From positions 16,619-80,618 of the forward strand of contig NZ_JBHFNQ010000084.1 of NCBI RefSeq assembly GCF_041929345.1: DNA of 64,000 bases, in the 5' to 3' direction. The notes beneath the pieces were generated by a model, which saw only the letters and a program-made list of their open reading frames with translations, had not been told where the DNA came from and ran no database searches. Both the position numbers and the translations under genes were made by a program. Every line of letters starts with the position of its first letter. Within the stretch, counting starts at the first letter, position 1. Below are positions 43,531 through 53,303 of this stretch, piece after piece. Source of the stretch: Floridanema aerugineum. GTDB taxonomy: Bacteria; Cyanobacteriota; Cyanobacteriia; Cyanobacteriales; Aerosakkonemataceae.

Positions 43531-44184
43531 TTAATCGATTAAACGCTGTTCAATAGCAATCCGTACTAGCTCCGCTCGGTTGCTAGTTTCGGTTTTTCTG
43601 AGCAAATTACTGACGTATTTTTCGATCGTTCTGCCACTCAAATGTAGGCGATCGCCAATTTCGATATTGGACAACCCACGAGTAATTAATTCTAGGACTT
43701 CTTTCTCTCGTTTACTCAAATTACTAACAGTCACAGCTGTTTGGGCAGTTGTGTTAACATTTCCTGATAATGTGGGTGTCTGCATTCGTAAATGCCACTC
43801 AGTTTGCATGATTTGCGATCGCTCCAGCAAATTGCGAATAATTGCTCCTAATTCGTGAATTTCAAAAGGTTTGGGTAGATAAGAATCACACCCCAACTTA
43901 TAGCCACGAATTCGTTCTTCCGTAGAATTTCTTTCAGTTAAAAATACCACTGGCAACAACCGGAATTCGGGACGTTGACGAACTTGGCGCACTAATTCAT
44001 AGCCGTCCATTCGCGGCATCATGATGTCTGTAACCAGTAAGTGAGGATGATACTTTTCCACTAACTCCAGTGCCATTTGACCATCCTCAGCCGCTATTAC
44101 TGAGTAGCCACACATCTCTAAATATTCACTTACAAAAAGACGCATTGGCAGATCGTCATCTGCAACTACGATTATCAAGGACAT
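43531..44184 (-). CDS. LuxR/NarL-family response regulator
   Basis: A 217-residue two-domain regulator. The receiver domain has the acidic pocket D9-D10-D11 and phospho-acceptor D53 (VTDIMMPRMDGYE), then LPKPFE. The C-terminal LuxR helix-turn-helix (about 155-215) reads LSKREKEVLELITRGLSNIE. The ATG at 44184 is chosen since the receiver starts at once; the frame continues to 44376 through a tandem repeat and is not believed. No kinase is adjacent. The regulated genes are unknown. Confidence 0.92.
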   Translation of the reverse strand: MSLIIVVADDDLPMRLFVSEYLEMCGYSVIAAEDGQMALELVEKYHPHLLVTDIMMPRMDGYELVRQVRQRPEFRLLPVVFLTERNSTEERIRGYKLGCDSYLPKPFEIHELGAIIRNLLERSQIMQTEWHLRMQTPTLSGNVNTTAQTAVTVSNLSKREKEVLELITRGLSNIEIGDRLHLSGRTIEKYVSNLLRKTETSNRAELVRIAIEQRLID

Positions 44185-44711
44185 GAGGGTACAGGTGGCT
44201 AGGAAACATAACCCATAGAGTAGGGTGTGGTCAATCATTTGTTGGTTAAGATGGACGCTCCTGACGCGGGGAAATTTTTTGGATATCACTTTGGATATCA
44301 CTTTGGATATCACCAACGGGTTTTGACCACACCCCATAGAATAGGCTAAGTCTAAATTAAAATTTACGGCTATCATCAGTTTTTTACTAGGATAACGTTT
44401 CTCCCGGAGGGAAAATGCTTAGGCAAAACTTAATCAGATAGCTGCGATGGCAACTGCATTCAAGGCAGAAAGCCGAAAGTTTCTCGTAAGGAGAGTTTTG
44501 ACTTTTTAGTTAGGGAGAGTTTCGGCAGTTTTGCGTCAGAGAGTTTTGAGTCACAGAGTTAGGGAGGAAATTTTGAGTTAATTAACTTCCCAAGAGTGCC
44601 AAGAGTCCCCGCGTCAGGAGCTTCTGGGTGTCAGGAGCGTCTCCTCCCCCCCACAAGCTCCTCTGCACCTACTAATATATTTTAGTTAAATATGTTGCTG
44701 ACTACTGACAA
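44185..44711. other. Repeat-rich region upstream of the response regulator
   Basis: It holds three tandem GGATATCACTTT units (44281-44310), 12-base arms GGGTGTGGTCAA (44223-44234) and TTGACCACACCC (44323-44334), and 16-base arms GCTCCTGACGCGGGGA (44257-44272) and TCCCCGCGTCAGGAGC (44606-44621). No gene was seen. Confidence 0.65.
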
Positions 44712-45482
44712 ATGGGCGAAAACCAAGTTAAACGGAAACTCCAGCAAGGTGAAGTGGTAATCGGGCCATTCATTAATTGTGCCTATCCTGCGTTCATGGA
44801 AATTTGTGGACACGCAGGGTTTGACTTCGCGATTATTGACATGGAACATGGGCCAATACACACTCTGGGAGCAGAAGATCTCTGTCGGGCGGCTGATTGT
44901 GTGGGGCTTAGTGCGATCGTCCGCGTTCGCAAAAATGATGCCCCCCAAATTCAACGCGCCCTCGATATCGGCAGCGCAGGTGTCCAAGTTCCACAAATTG
45001 AAACCTTATCCGATGCCGAAGCAGTTGTCCGCAGTGCCAAATATTACCCGTTGGGTAGTCGCGGTCTTTCTTTAAACACCCGTGCTGGAATGTATACTGC
45101 CGCCGGTACAGAAATTATCAGCAAATTGAACGCAGAATCTTTAGTGGTGGTTCATGTGGAAGGCAAAAAGGGCGTAGAAAACTTAGAAGAGATTGTCAGC
45201 GTTCCTCACATTGATGTGGTTTTTCTTGGCCCTTATGATTTGTCCCAGTCTTTGGGGATTCCCGGACAGGTGGGCGATGCCCGTGTAATTGAATTGATGA
45301 AACAATGTGTCACCAAAATCCGCCAGAATCAAAAAGCTGTGGGTACATTCGCCGATCACCCTGAGATGGCTAAGTTATGGATTGATGCTGGGGTGCAGTA
45401 CATTGCTTTGGGGGTAGATGTGGCGATCTTTCTTCGCGCTTGTCAGGCTTTGGTCAAAGCTGTAAAAAGTAAGTTAGATTAA
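44712..45482 (+). CDS. HpcH/HpaI aldolase-family protein
   Basis: A 256-residue class II pyruvate aldolase-like barrel. Motifs are GFDFAIIDMEHGPIHT, SAIVRVRKND, and VEGKKGVENLEEI, then DVVFLGPYDLSQSLG. Members cleave 2-keto-3-deoxy or 4-hydroxy-2-oxo acids using a divalent metal. It is 147 bases before a 2OG-Fe(II) dioxygenase on the same strand; the two may act on one substrate, which is inference. Confidence 0.92.
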   Translation: MGENQVKRKLQQGEVVIGPFINCAYPAFMEICGHAGFDFAIIDMEHGPIHTLGAEDLCRAADCVGLSAIVRVRKNDAPQIQRALDIGSAGVQVPQIETLSDAEAVVRSAKYYPLGSRGLSLNTRAGMYTAAGTEIISKLNAESLVVVHVEGKKGVENLEEIVSVPHIDVVFLGPYDLSQSLGIPGQVGDARVIELMKQCVTKIRQNQKAVGTFADHPEMAKLWIDAGVQYIALGVDVAIFLRACQALVKAVKSKLD

Positions 45483-45629
45483 GTATGATTGCTTAGAAAG
45501 AAATTTTCTCATATCATAAGTTGCGATTTTTTGTTGTCCATTTGACAAGATTTTTTTGAGCAGCTTTTATAATGAAAAGAAAAAGCCCCGAAAAATATTA
45601 GGGGATCAATCAGAGCAAGGGAAATTACT

Positions 45630-46301
45630 ATGCAAACGTTATTAGGTTCAACGGAATTGCCATATGCGATGATGTTTACATTGCAAAGAGTCGATCGCAT
45701 CCGTTTAGAAGATTTCAAACCATTTTTTAACGACCTGCCTGTAGATCCTTACATTAAAGGTAAATACCGCCAAAGAAGATTGTCGCGGTTTAAAGTCTCC
45801 TCTGATGAAGTAGTAAAACTACCTCATGGTTATTTATTTCAAAGTAAAAACTACAATCCTTTAGTAGGCGATGTTAAACGAGAATTCGCTGAATTAGATG
45901 ATGGATTAATCGAATTAGTTGAATTTAAAAAACTGTTATTTGCCTTCAGTGATTTTTGCAAGTTAAACTCAGTAGCTTTAGAAGTAGGAGTGCATCAAAT
46001 TCGCACTACTTGTTCACCAGATAACTTCGGCAACCCAGCACCAGAAGGGATTCATAGAGATGGCACTGACTTAATTGGGATTTTCGCAGTAGATAGAGAA
46101 AATGTTGAGGGCGGCGAAACTCATTTATATAAAACTCGCAAACAAGACCCAGTTTTCAAACAAGTTTTAAATCCGGGTGAATTACTACTAGTAAACGATC
46201 GCGAATTCTTCCACTACACCACCCCCATCAAACCCGCAACCGAAGGTGTTGGCACAAGAGACGTATTTGTGTTAACTTGCCCTAGTTTGATTGAACATTA
46301 A
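45630..46301 (+). CDS. 2-oxoglutarate/Fe(II)-dependent dioxygenase (BsmA/IDO type)
   Basis: A 223-residue enzyme with the iron triad H142-x-D144 (GIHRDGTDLIG) and H195 (EFFHYTTP), and R210 for 2-oxoglutarate. GGETHLY and DVFVLTCP match the family of free-amino-acid hydroxylases such as L-isoleucine dioxygenase. It probably hydroxylates an amino acid or related acid. AAGGGAA lies before the ATG. Confidence 0.88.
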   Translation: MQTLLGSTELPYAMMFTLQRVDRIRLEDFKPFFNDLPVDPYIKGKYRQRRLSRFKVSSDEVVKLPHGYLFQSKNYNPLVGDVKREFAELDDGLIELVEFKKLLFAFSDFCKLNSVALEVGVHQIRTTCSPDNFGNPAPEGIHRDGTDLIGIFAVDRENVEGGETHLYKTRKQDPVFKQVLNPGELLLVNDREFFHYTTPIKPATEGVGTRDVFVLTCPSLIEH

Positions 46302-46864
46302 GGGAACTAGGGACTGGGGGAAGAGGTGGGGGGAGTCAGAGAGTTTCTCGTTTAGAGAGTGAGAGAGTTTTGAGTTAATAAACGAACCCATCCCCCCATC
46401 TCCGAGAGTCCCCTAGTCCTATCAGAAAAATAGTGGGAGCGTGAGAACCCCTGAGATTTATCCAGGGTATGAAACGCGAATTTTTGGGGATTTATCCCCC
46501 TGTTTCTGGTATAATCTTCTTAGTGGTAAAGCGCAATTACTATTACCGGGTAACTCAACCCCATCATGGATCGTCGAGACAAATATCACCCAAGAAATCA
46601 GTAACGGTGACGCGACCTGCACTCTGGGAACCTGAAAAGGTAGAGAAACTGTTCCGAAAACAAGATTCAGATCCGTTTGGGGAGGGGCACTTCCTGAACG
46701 TTAAACAAAAATGCCTGTGGAGGCGGTCTGGCGGGGGCGAAAAACATCGGTTGAACGTCTAGTTAAGAGCCTAAGAAACAGGAAGAAAATGTTCCGTAGC
46801 ACGGGTAAACCCGTGCTACGGAACAACATTTTTGAATCCCCTTCGTTTCAACAAGGGGAGTGTG
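46302..46864. other. Intergenic region with possible IS200/IS605 relic
   Basis: No intact gene. Several short open frames (46441-46923) overlap without agreeing domains. A TATAAT at about 46510 lies in AT-rich surroundings. A 34-base perfect palindrome is at 46791-46824. The end (GAATCCCC..., CCCCTT/AAGGGG arms, then GGGGAGTGTGTC, about 46836-46867) looks like cyanobacterial IS605 right ends. Confidence 0.4.
46791..46824. repeat. 34-base perfect palindrome
   Basis: Arms GTTCCGTAGCACGGGT and ACCCGTGCTACGGAAC around AA; outer AAAAT and ATTTT can extend it. It lies at the 3' side of the DUF4912 fusion gene and may serve as its terminator. Confidence 0.75.
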
Positions 46865-49800
46865 TCAATCCTCTTGGGCTTCCTCTTTGGTATTGGTATT
46901 CCGCAGCGGGGTTTCGCGGTTGAATTTTAGGTGAATGGAACAAGTTTGTTCGCCGTCGGGTGTGTATGCTTCGATCGGAAAATCAAGCATCCCATCTTGG
47001 AAGGATAGCTGAAAGCGGAAAGTGCCGTCTGAATTTGCTTTAATCGGACGACCTCCGATCGTAATTACAGCATCGGGGGCTGTTGCGCCGTAAACTACTA
47101 GTTCTGCATCTGCCATTAACCAGAATTGGCGAGAACGTTCTGGTACTGCTTCTTTTGAAAAACCGACTCCTGATGCCCATTGACCGATGCCAGAGGGGAA
47201 AATATAAGAGCTAACTGTTTGTGCTGCTAAATTTGGGGTTGGCATATTGCCAAAAAAGGAGTCATGGAAGGCGTTAGCTGGGGTGGCAATTGCTTCTGGA
47301 GTGGGAGAACCTAAATCTAAAAATTGTTTGTTTTCTAGTTCTTCTTCCCAGCGAATAGTGATGAATTGGTCATTTGACCAACTGGAGGGATAAAGGGGAG
47401 GGACGCGGATGGAGTTTGAGCGGGCTAACATTAGCCAGCGACCATCATTAGTAAGGTAGCCGATTTCTACGATGTAGTCGCGATCGCTCACTGGAACAGG
47501 CAAATACCATTCCCGCCCCATTTCATCGCACTCAAATTCCTGTACGCTGTGAGGATTTTGGTAATCCATATCTACATCAGTGACATCATAGAATCGCAAA
47601 GCTAACTGAGAACCGCCCTGTTGCCGCAATTCTTCTTTATGTATTCTTGGAATATCCCAATAAGTGTAAGCCCACTGAGGATCGCGAGGCATTAAAACGA
47701 TCCGACTTTCGTCGTACCCAGATGGTAAGTCAGGAAGTCCTTCGTCTACTGCGGCTAAAACTTCTGGGGTTAATTCTTCTAATCCCAGATTAAATTTAGC
47801 GGCTTCTATTTCGGACTGGGTATCATCGCTATCATAAACAATTGACGGGATATCACTTACTTCGGTAATGACAGCACCTAAATTACCTAAATCAATTTCT
47901 GTTGCTGGCAAAACATCAGAGACAATTCTCAATGGTGCGGATCTAGCTGCAATTAACCAATTTTCATCATCAGTCAGATAGCCAATTTCTGCCACATAAT
48001 CTCGGTCAATGAGTGGTATGGGCAGTAATGTTTGGTTAACTTGTTCGTCTATAGAAAATTGTTGGAAAATTTGCGGGTTGTCCTGACTCAAATCAATTTC
48101 GGTCACATCATAAAGTCTGAGTGCTAATTGTCTGCCACCTTGTTGCAGCAACGCTTGTTTATGATCGTCAGAAACTTGCCAATTAGCAAGGGCTTGACGA
48201 GCATTTTCTACTGTCAAGGCGATCGTGCTGTTCCAGTCGATCGGCGTAGTATTTAATGCTGGTGTAATTTCGATAATTTCTGTTATTCGTGAGGCTGGGG
48301 TAACTTCGTCTATTTCCGGGATAATTTCTGCTACTGGTGATGGGATAACTTCGTCTATTTCCGGGATTATTTCTCCTACTGGTGAGACTGAGGAAACTAT
48401 GTGTATTGGTGCCGATCTTGCCAATAATAACCAGCGATTATCATCTGTTAAATAGCCAATTTCTGCGGCGTAATTCCTCTCGCCAACAGGTATTTCCAGT
48501 AACTGTTGCTCCTCCTGTTCATCGACGGCGAATTGTTGGAAAATTGGCGGTTCTTGCCCAGTTAAGTCAATTTCCGTGACATCATAAAGCCGCAATAGTA
48601 AATATCTTCCACCTTGTTGCTGTAATGCTTGTTTATGGTTGGATGAAACTTGCCAGTTAGCGATAATTTGAGTGGGTGTTTCTGGTGCTAGGGAAATGGT
48701 GCTAGTAACGGGAGTTGAGCCTAGTGCGGCGACGACTCCGGGGGCTAAGTCAATTTCTGTGCTTGGTGGTGTATCGCTACTAATTGTTATTGGTGCGGAT
48801 CTAGCTAATAATAACCAGCGTTCGCGTAGCGTGCCGTAAGGCGTATCGTCTTCTGTTAAATAACCAATTTCTGCGGCATAGTTGCGATCGCTAACTAATA
48901 TCGGTAGTAACATTTGGTTAATTTGTTCATCCACAAGAAATTGTTGGAAAATTCCCCAATTTTCTGTACCAGGTTGGGCAGGGATTTCTGTGACATCATA
49001 AAGCCGTAATGCTAACTGCCTACCGCCTTGTTGTTGCAGTGTTTGTTTATGTTCTTCTGAAATTTGCCAAGCGGCAATAGCTTGATGATTATTAAATGGT
49101 GTCAAGTTAATGCTGCTGGTAGTAGGTGTTGAGGTAACAACCAGGGTAGGAATAGTAGCAGCACTTGGGGCAACGGTTGGTATAGATGGAACTATGGGTA
49201 CTGGTGCTGATCTAGCTAACAATAACCAGCGATTATCATCAGTTAAGTAGCCAATTTCTGCGAGATAATCGCGATTACTTTCCGGTATGGCTACTAACAT
49301 TTGGGTAGCTTGTTCATCTACGGCAAATTGGGGAAAATTCGCGGGAATTTGCTCATCTAGTAGAGACGTTTCATGAAACGTCTCTACTGTGACATCATAA
49401 ATCCGCAATACTAATTGTTTGCCGCCTTGTTGTTGCAATGCTTGTTTGTGTCTATGGGATACTTGCCAAGCAGCAAGGGCGAGTTGATTGCTTTCTGGTG
49501 TCAGAGTAATGCTGCTACCCCAGTCTGCGGGTGTGGTGGGAATTAATGGTGCTGGGGCGGGAGGGATAACTTCTGTGACAGATGGTACAGATGCGGGTAT
49601 GTAGATCGGATTAGATTTGGCTAGGGGCAACCAGCGCTCGTCTTCTGTTAAGTAGCCAATTTCTGCGTTATAGTCGCGATCGCCAACCAATATCGGCAAT
49701 AATATCTCGTTAGCTTGTTCCTCTACATTAAACTGTTGGAAAATCTGCCAACCTTCGGTTTGGATTTGATCGATGTCACTAATGTCATAAAGTCTAATAG

Positions 49801-51307
49801 CCAGATGTCTCCCACCTTGTTCTAACACTGTTTGCTTGTGGGCTTCTGAGACTTGCCAAGCGGCAAGGACTTGTTGACTTTGACTATTTTCTGCTCTTAG
49901 GGTGATGCTGCTACCCCAGTCTCTTGGTAGGGCTGCTGCTGAGCCTAAAACTGCTCCACCTACTATACCTGCACCTCCTAACCAATCGGGTGTTGCTGGT
50001 GCTGGGGTAGCGGTTTCGCTAGTGGTATCTGTTGTGGGTAATAATTCTTCTCCCCAAAGTGGTTCTGCGGTGTTAATCGTTTCTTGTGGTTCTGTGGGGG
50101 AAATTACGATCGGTTCCGTAGTACTGGTATCAGGGGGAACTACAGGTTGGCTGGGTGCTTCGGTAGTGGTACCGCCTGCTAAAGGTGGTGTTGGTGTTTG
50201 GCTACCGGTTGCAATTGTTGAGGTGCGGCGATTTCTCAGTAGCCACCAAATCGGGATTCCTAACAAAGCTAATAAAGGTATCAACCACCACAGCCAACCA
50301 AGTCCACCACGAGTATTTGTTTGTTGTGTTTCGGCAAGGGGGGCGGGAGTTGGGTTTGGGGTAGTGACTGCGGGTGGTTTGGTTGGTGTTTGTGCGATCG
50401 CTGTCTGTGGGGTGGTAGCAACGGGAACGAAAGCCGCAGCTTTTACTACTTGTTGACCTGCGGGTGCGCTAGCAAAACCCAAGAATGCCAAAGCAGCCGG
50501 AGTCGGGTTTTTGCCTCTGTATACGTAAGAAACTGGTTGTGAAAAAGGATACCTGGGATCGTTGGGTAAAACTTTGTGCATTGAGACGATCCGCACATTT
50601 GGGCGTTCGACTACTTGGTTAGAAATAGCGTAGCTAATGCCATTAGTTCCCAATTGATTGATGACTGCATTGGTGCTATCTTGTGATAGCCTGAGAGCGT
50701 TGGAGCCTGAGCGAAAGGGACGGTTGCGGAAAACCGGGTAATTTTGTAAAGCTTGGCGGGTATCGCTATTTCTGGGGCGATCGATCAGACGAATTCTGGC
50801 ACGTCTTCCCCCAACTTTTGACCAATCTCGAATTTCGCCGCGAAAGATTCTGGCAAATTGAGCATCTGTGATACTTCCTCTAAAAGTATTTTTAGGCCCG
50901 ACTATAACCGCAATTTTAGTTCTAGGTAGAGCGACGGCAACTAAACCAAGTGATTTTTCTTTATCAGTTAAGGGACGACCAATAGCAGCTATATCTATAT
51001 TTCCTTTAAGCAATGATTTTAAAGCAGCCGTTGTTCCCCGATAAGCAACATTTACTTTTGTACCGGGGTATTCTTTTTCAAAACGTTCTTTAAGAGCTTG
51101 GTTGAATTTAGCTACACTACTAGAGCCATCAATTCTTACTCTCGTGCCAGATTTGACTGACTTTGGTAGGGTAATTGTATTAGGAGAAGTGGGAGATTGA
51201 GCTAAAATAAGCAGGTTTTTTTGAGATGCTGTTGCGGGTTTAGGAACCACAGCCAAGGCTAGCAGTAAAGCTAAAGTAGCTATTGAAGTGTCTTTTTTTT
51301 GTAACAT
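46865..51307 (-). CDS. Giant fusion: PstS-like substrate-binding domain, membrane segment and six DUF4912 repeats
   Basis: A 1480-residue protein. A signal peptide (about 1-28) precedes a phosphate-binding-protein-like domain (about 50-300, RVRIDGSSSVAKFNQALKER, then DIAAIGRPLTDKE). A Pro/Thr linker and one membrane segment (about 337-360, GWLWWLIPLLALLGIPIWWL) follow. Six DUF4912 copies begin near residues 464, 596, 728, 866, 1032 and 1200, each with A.WQVS..HKQ, QQGG, LRLYDVT, EIGYLT and W.LLARS. The last ends with a beta domain (FWLMADAELVVYGATAPDAV). DUF4912 has no known function. Repeat 2 contains an in-frame palindrome insertion. A role at the envelope or in phosphate sensing is only a guess. 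Confidence 0.88.
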   Translation of the reverse strand: MLQKKDTSIATLALLLALAVVPKPATASQKNLLILAQSPTSPNTITLPKSVKSGTRVRIDGSSSVAKFNQALKERFEKEYPGTKVNVAYRGTTAALKSLLKGNIDIAAIGRPLTDKEKSLGLVAVALPRTKIAVIVGPKNTFRGSITDAQFARIFRGEIRDWSKVGGRRARIRLIDRPRNSDTRQALQNYPVFRNRPFRSGSNALRLSQDSTNAVINQLGTNGISYAISNQVVERPNVRIVSMHKVLPNDPRYPFSQPVSYVYRGKNPTPAALAFLGFASAPAGQQVVKAAAFVPVATTPQTAIAQTPTKPPAVTTPNPTPAPLAETQQTNTRGGLGWLWWLIPLLALLGIPIWWLLRNRRTSTIATGSQTPTPPLAGGTTTEAPSQPVVPPDTSTTEPIVISPTEPQETINTAEPLWGEELLPTTDTTSETATPAPATPDWLGGAGIVGGAVLGSAAALPRDWGSSITLRAENSQSQQVLAAWQVSEAHKQTVLEQGGRHLAIRLYDISDIDQIQTEGWQIFQQFNVEEQANEILLPILVGDRDYNAEIGYLTEDERWLPLAKSNPIYIPASVPSVTEVIPPAPAPLIPTTPADWGSSITLTPESNQLALAAWQVSHRHKQALQQQGGKQLVLRIYDVTVETFHETSLLDEQIPANFPQFAVDEQATQMLVAIPESNRDYLAEIGYLTDDNRWLLLARSAPVPIVPSIPTVAPSAATIPTLVVTSTPTTSSINLTPFNNHQAIAAWQISEEHKQTLQQQGGRQLALRLYDVTEIPAQPGTENWGIFQQFLVDEQINQMLLPILVSDRNYAAEIGYLTEDDTPYGTLRERWLLLARSAPITISSDTPPSTEIDLAPGVVAALGSTPVTSTISLAPETPTQIIANWQVSSNHKQALQQQGGRYLLLRLYDVTEIDLTGQEPPIFQQFAVDEQEEQQLLEIPVGERNYAAEIGYLTDDNRWLLLARSAPIHIVSSVSPVGEIIPEIDEVIPSPVAEIIPEIDEVTPASRITEIIEITPALNTTPIDWNSTIALTVENARQALANWQVSDDHKQALLQQGGRQLALRLYDVTEIDLSQDNPQIFQQFSIDEQVNQTLLPIPLIDRDYVAEIGYLTDDENWLIAARSAPLRIVSDVLPATEIDLGNLGAVITEVSDIPSIVYDSDDTQSEIEAAKFNLGLEELTPEVLAAVDEGLPDLPSGYDESRIVLMPRDPQWAYTYWDIPRIHKEELRQQGGSQLALRFYDVTDVDMDYQNPHSVQEFECDEMGREWYLPVPVSDRDYIVEIGYLTNDGRWLMLARSNSIRVPPLYPSSWSNDQFITIRWEEELENKQFLDLGSPTPEAIATPANAFHDSFFGNMPTPNLAAQTVSSYIFPSGIGQWASGVGFSKEAVPERSRQFWLMADAELVVYGATAPDAVITIGGRPIKANSDGTFRFQLSFQDGMLDFPIEAYTPDGEQTCSIHLKFNRETPLRNTNTKEEAQED
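49360..49387. repeat. 28-bp palindromic repeat, family A copy 3, inside a coding region
   Basis: GTAGAGACGTT-TCATGA-AACGTCTCTAC, identical to 12123-12150. On the minus strand it encodes VETFHETSLL, in frame, in the loop between DVT and the following Gln/Phe segment of DUF4912 repeat 2. The other repeats have shorter or different loops here. Confidence 0.9.
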
Positions 51308-51360
51308 TATAAAAATGGCTCAGTAGCTTCAATTGAAGTTAAATTTTTCCAAAATATGAG

Positions 51361-51507
51361 CTATATTATATAGCTCTCAACAAGACAAGGGGACAAGGAG
51401 AGATGGGGAGGTGGGTTCGGTCAGGGGAGAATAGAAGATGTAGTTAAATAAATTATCCCCCCATCCCCCCATCCCCCCACCTCCCCACCTCCCGAGTCCC
51501 TAGTCCC
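51361..51507. repeat. C-rich intergenic repeat
   Basis: Tandem CCCCCCAT units on one side and GGGGAGGTGGG on the other can pair. Similar sequence occurs near 46310-46425. It lies between pgi and the fusion gene. Confidence 0.5.
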
Positions 51508-53094
51508 CTAAGTTGTGGAAACGGTTAAACTGTTGGGTTTGCCTAAGTTGCCGTGTAGGGCGATGCCGCGATCGTTCGCTGCGAGATGACGGACAATCTT
51601 ATAAATTGGCTCTATATCTTCAGTTGCGCCTAACTTTTCGGCAATTTGGCTCAAATACATGGGTTTGCCTTCTTGCTGAATTAACTGGACTACTTTGGTT
51701 TGCAGATCCAAAATTTCAGCGGCAGCTTTTTTACCTGCTTCGACTCCGGGTTGATGGTAGGCGTTGACGTTGACTAGGAAACCGTAGATACTGACGGCGC
51801 GTTCGTAAAGGGCAATTAGGGCTCCGACTGTGTAAGGATTGACTTGGGGAATGGTGACGGTGATTGATTGGCGGTTATTTTCGTAAAGTGCTTTGCGAGT
51901 TCCTTGCAAGAAACCGGAAAGATAATCTCCTGAAGTAATTCCGGGATCTATTTCGGGGGATGAACCTTCGCGGTCTTTTAACACTTCAATGAAGGTGGCA
52001 AAGAAATTAGGTACTCCTTCGCGCAACTGTTGCACGTAGGCGTGTTGATCGGTTGAGCCTTTGTTACCATAAACTGCTATGCCTTGATAGACGTTGTTGC
52101 CGTCGAGGTCTTTTTCTTTGCCTAAAGATTCCATGACTAACTGTTGTAGGTAACGGCTAAACAGTAGCAAGCTGTCTTTGTAGGGCAGAATTACCATGTC
52201 TTTTTCGCCTTTGCCGTTGCCAACGTAGTACCAAGAAACGGCAAGTAAGGCGGCTGGGTTGCTTTTTAAGTCGGGGATGCGGGTGGCGGCATCCATTTCT
52301 TTGGCACCTGCTAACATGGCGCGAATGTCAATGCCTTGTAATGCTGCGGGGAGTAAGCCGACTGCTGATAATTCGGAGGTGCGTCCGCCTACCCAGTCTT
52401 CCATCGGGAAGGTAGCGATCCAACCTTGGGAATGGGCGGTTTTGTCGAGGTTGCTGCCGACTCCGGTGGTGGCGATCGCTTGTTTGGCAAAGTCTAATCC
52501 TTGGGCGGCGAAGGCGTTTTGCACTTCGATCATGCCGTTGCGAGGTTCGGGTGTGCCTCCTGATTTGGAGATGACTAATACCAGGGTGCTGGCGAGTCTG
52601 TCTCTAATTTTGGTGAGGATGCGATCGATCCCCGCTGGATCGGTATTGTCGATAAAATGTATCGCCAGCGGGGGAAAGTCGGGGGCTAGGGCTTCGGCAA
52701 CGAATTCCGGGCCTAAAGCCGATCCGCCAATGCCAATGGAGAGAAGGTCGGTAAATTTCGGGGCTTTGGGAGGACGAATTTCTCCATCGTGAACTTTGTG
52801 GACAAATGTTTCGATTTTCTCTAAAGTATCGATGATTCCTTGTTTGAGTTCGGGACTCGGTGCTCTGTCTGGATCGCGTAGCCAATAGTGTCCAACCATG
52901 CGGTTTTCGTCGGGGTTGGCGATCGCACCATTCTCTAATGCGGCTAGGTCTTTAAATGCTTTGTCCAATTTTGGCTGCAACGTTTGTAAAAAGTTGTCAT
53001 CAAATCCCATCCGACTGACATCTAGGTAAAATCCTAGTCCTTCATGATAGTAAAGCCAGTCCTGGTAACGTTGCCAGAGTGCCGCTGCATCCAT
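51508..53094 (-). CDS. pgi: Glucose-6-phosphate isomerase
   Basis: A 528-residue enzyme interconverting glucose-6-phosphate and fructose-6-phosphate. Motifs include GIGGSALGPEFVAEAL, VISKSGGTPEPRNGM and GGRTSELSAVGLLPA; the active-site regions NKGSTDQHAYVQQL and the final GVEAGKKAAAEIL are present. The ATG at 53094 (MDAAALWQRYQDW) fits cyanobacterial relatives; an ATG four codons earlier is possible. Single gene. Confidence 0.96.
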   Translation of the reverse strand: MDAAALWQRYQDWLYYHEGLGFYLDVSRMGFDDNFLQTLQPKLDKAFKDLAALENGAIANPDENRMVGHYWLRDPDRAPSPELKQGIIDTLEKIETFVHKVHDGEIRPPKAPKFTDLLSIGIGGSALGPEFVAEALAPDFPPLAIHFIDNTDPAGIDRILTKIRDRLASTLVLVISKSGGTPEPRNGMIEVQNAFAAQGLDFAKQAIATTGVGSNLDKTAHSQGWIATFPMEDWVGGRTSELSAVGLLPAALQGIDIRAMLAGAKEMDAATRIPDLKSNPAALLAVSWYYVGNGKGEKDMVILPYKDSLLLFSRYLQQLVMESLGKEKDLDGNNVYQGIAVYGNKGSTDQHAYVQQLREGVPNFFATFIEVLKDREGSSPEIDPGITSGDYLSGFLQGTRKALYENNRQSITVTIPQVNPYTVGALIALYERAVSIYGFLVNVNAYHQPGVEAGKKAAAEILDLQTKVVQLIQQEGKPMYLSQIAEKLGATEDIEPIYKIVRHLAANDRGIALHGNLGKPNSLTVSTT

Positions 53095-53303
53095 AGTAAT
53101 TCTCATCCTAAAAATTTAACAGTGTCTTTTTCTTCCAACAGTTTAAAGGAGATAGAAAGTTTAGATATATAATTTGGGCAAATCTTACAATCATTTAATG
53201 AACAGGTCACAGGAGGGCGGAAATTTTCCGCATCATTTAAGAACTCTATAGGGTAAAATGCCTTAACAAAGTAAGATACTTGTTTTCTAGAAACCCTCTT
53301 CCC

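Noticed and set aside
44185..44376. N-terminal extension of the response regulator
   Set aside because: It is made partly of a 12-base tandem repeat, and the receiver domain starts at the internal ATG.
46441..46923. Overlapping frames of 64-97 codons
   Set aside because: No domain, no consistent frame; treated as noncoding or relic DNA.
49902..50456. 184-codon plus-strand frame
   Set aside because: Antisense to the low-complexity Pro/Thr linker of the DUF4912 fusion; Gly/Val-rich shadow.
52259..52792. 177-codon plus-strand frame
   Set aside because: Antisense to pgi, which is intact and conserved.
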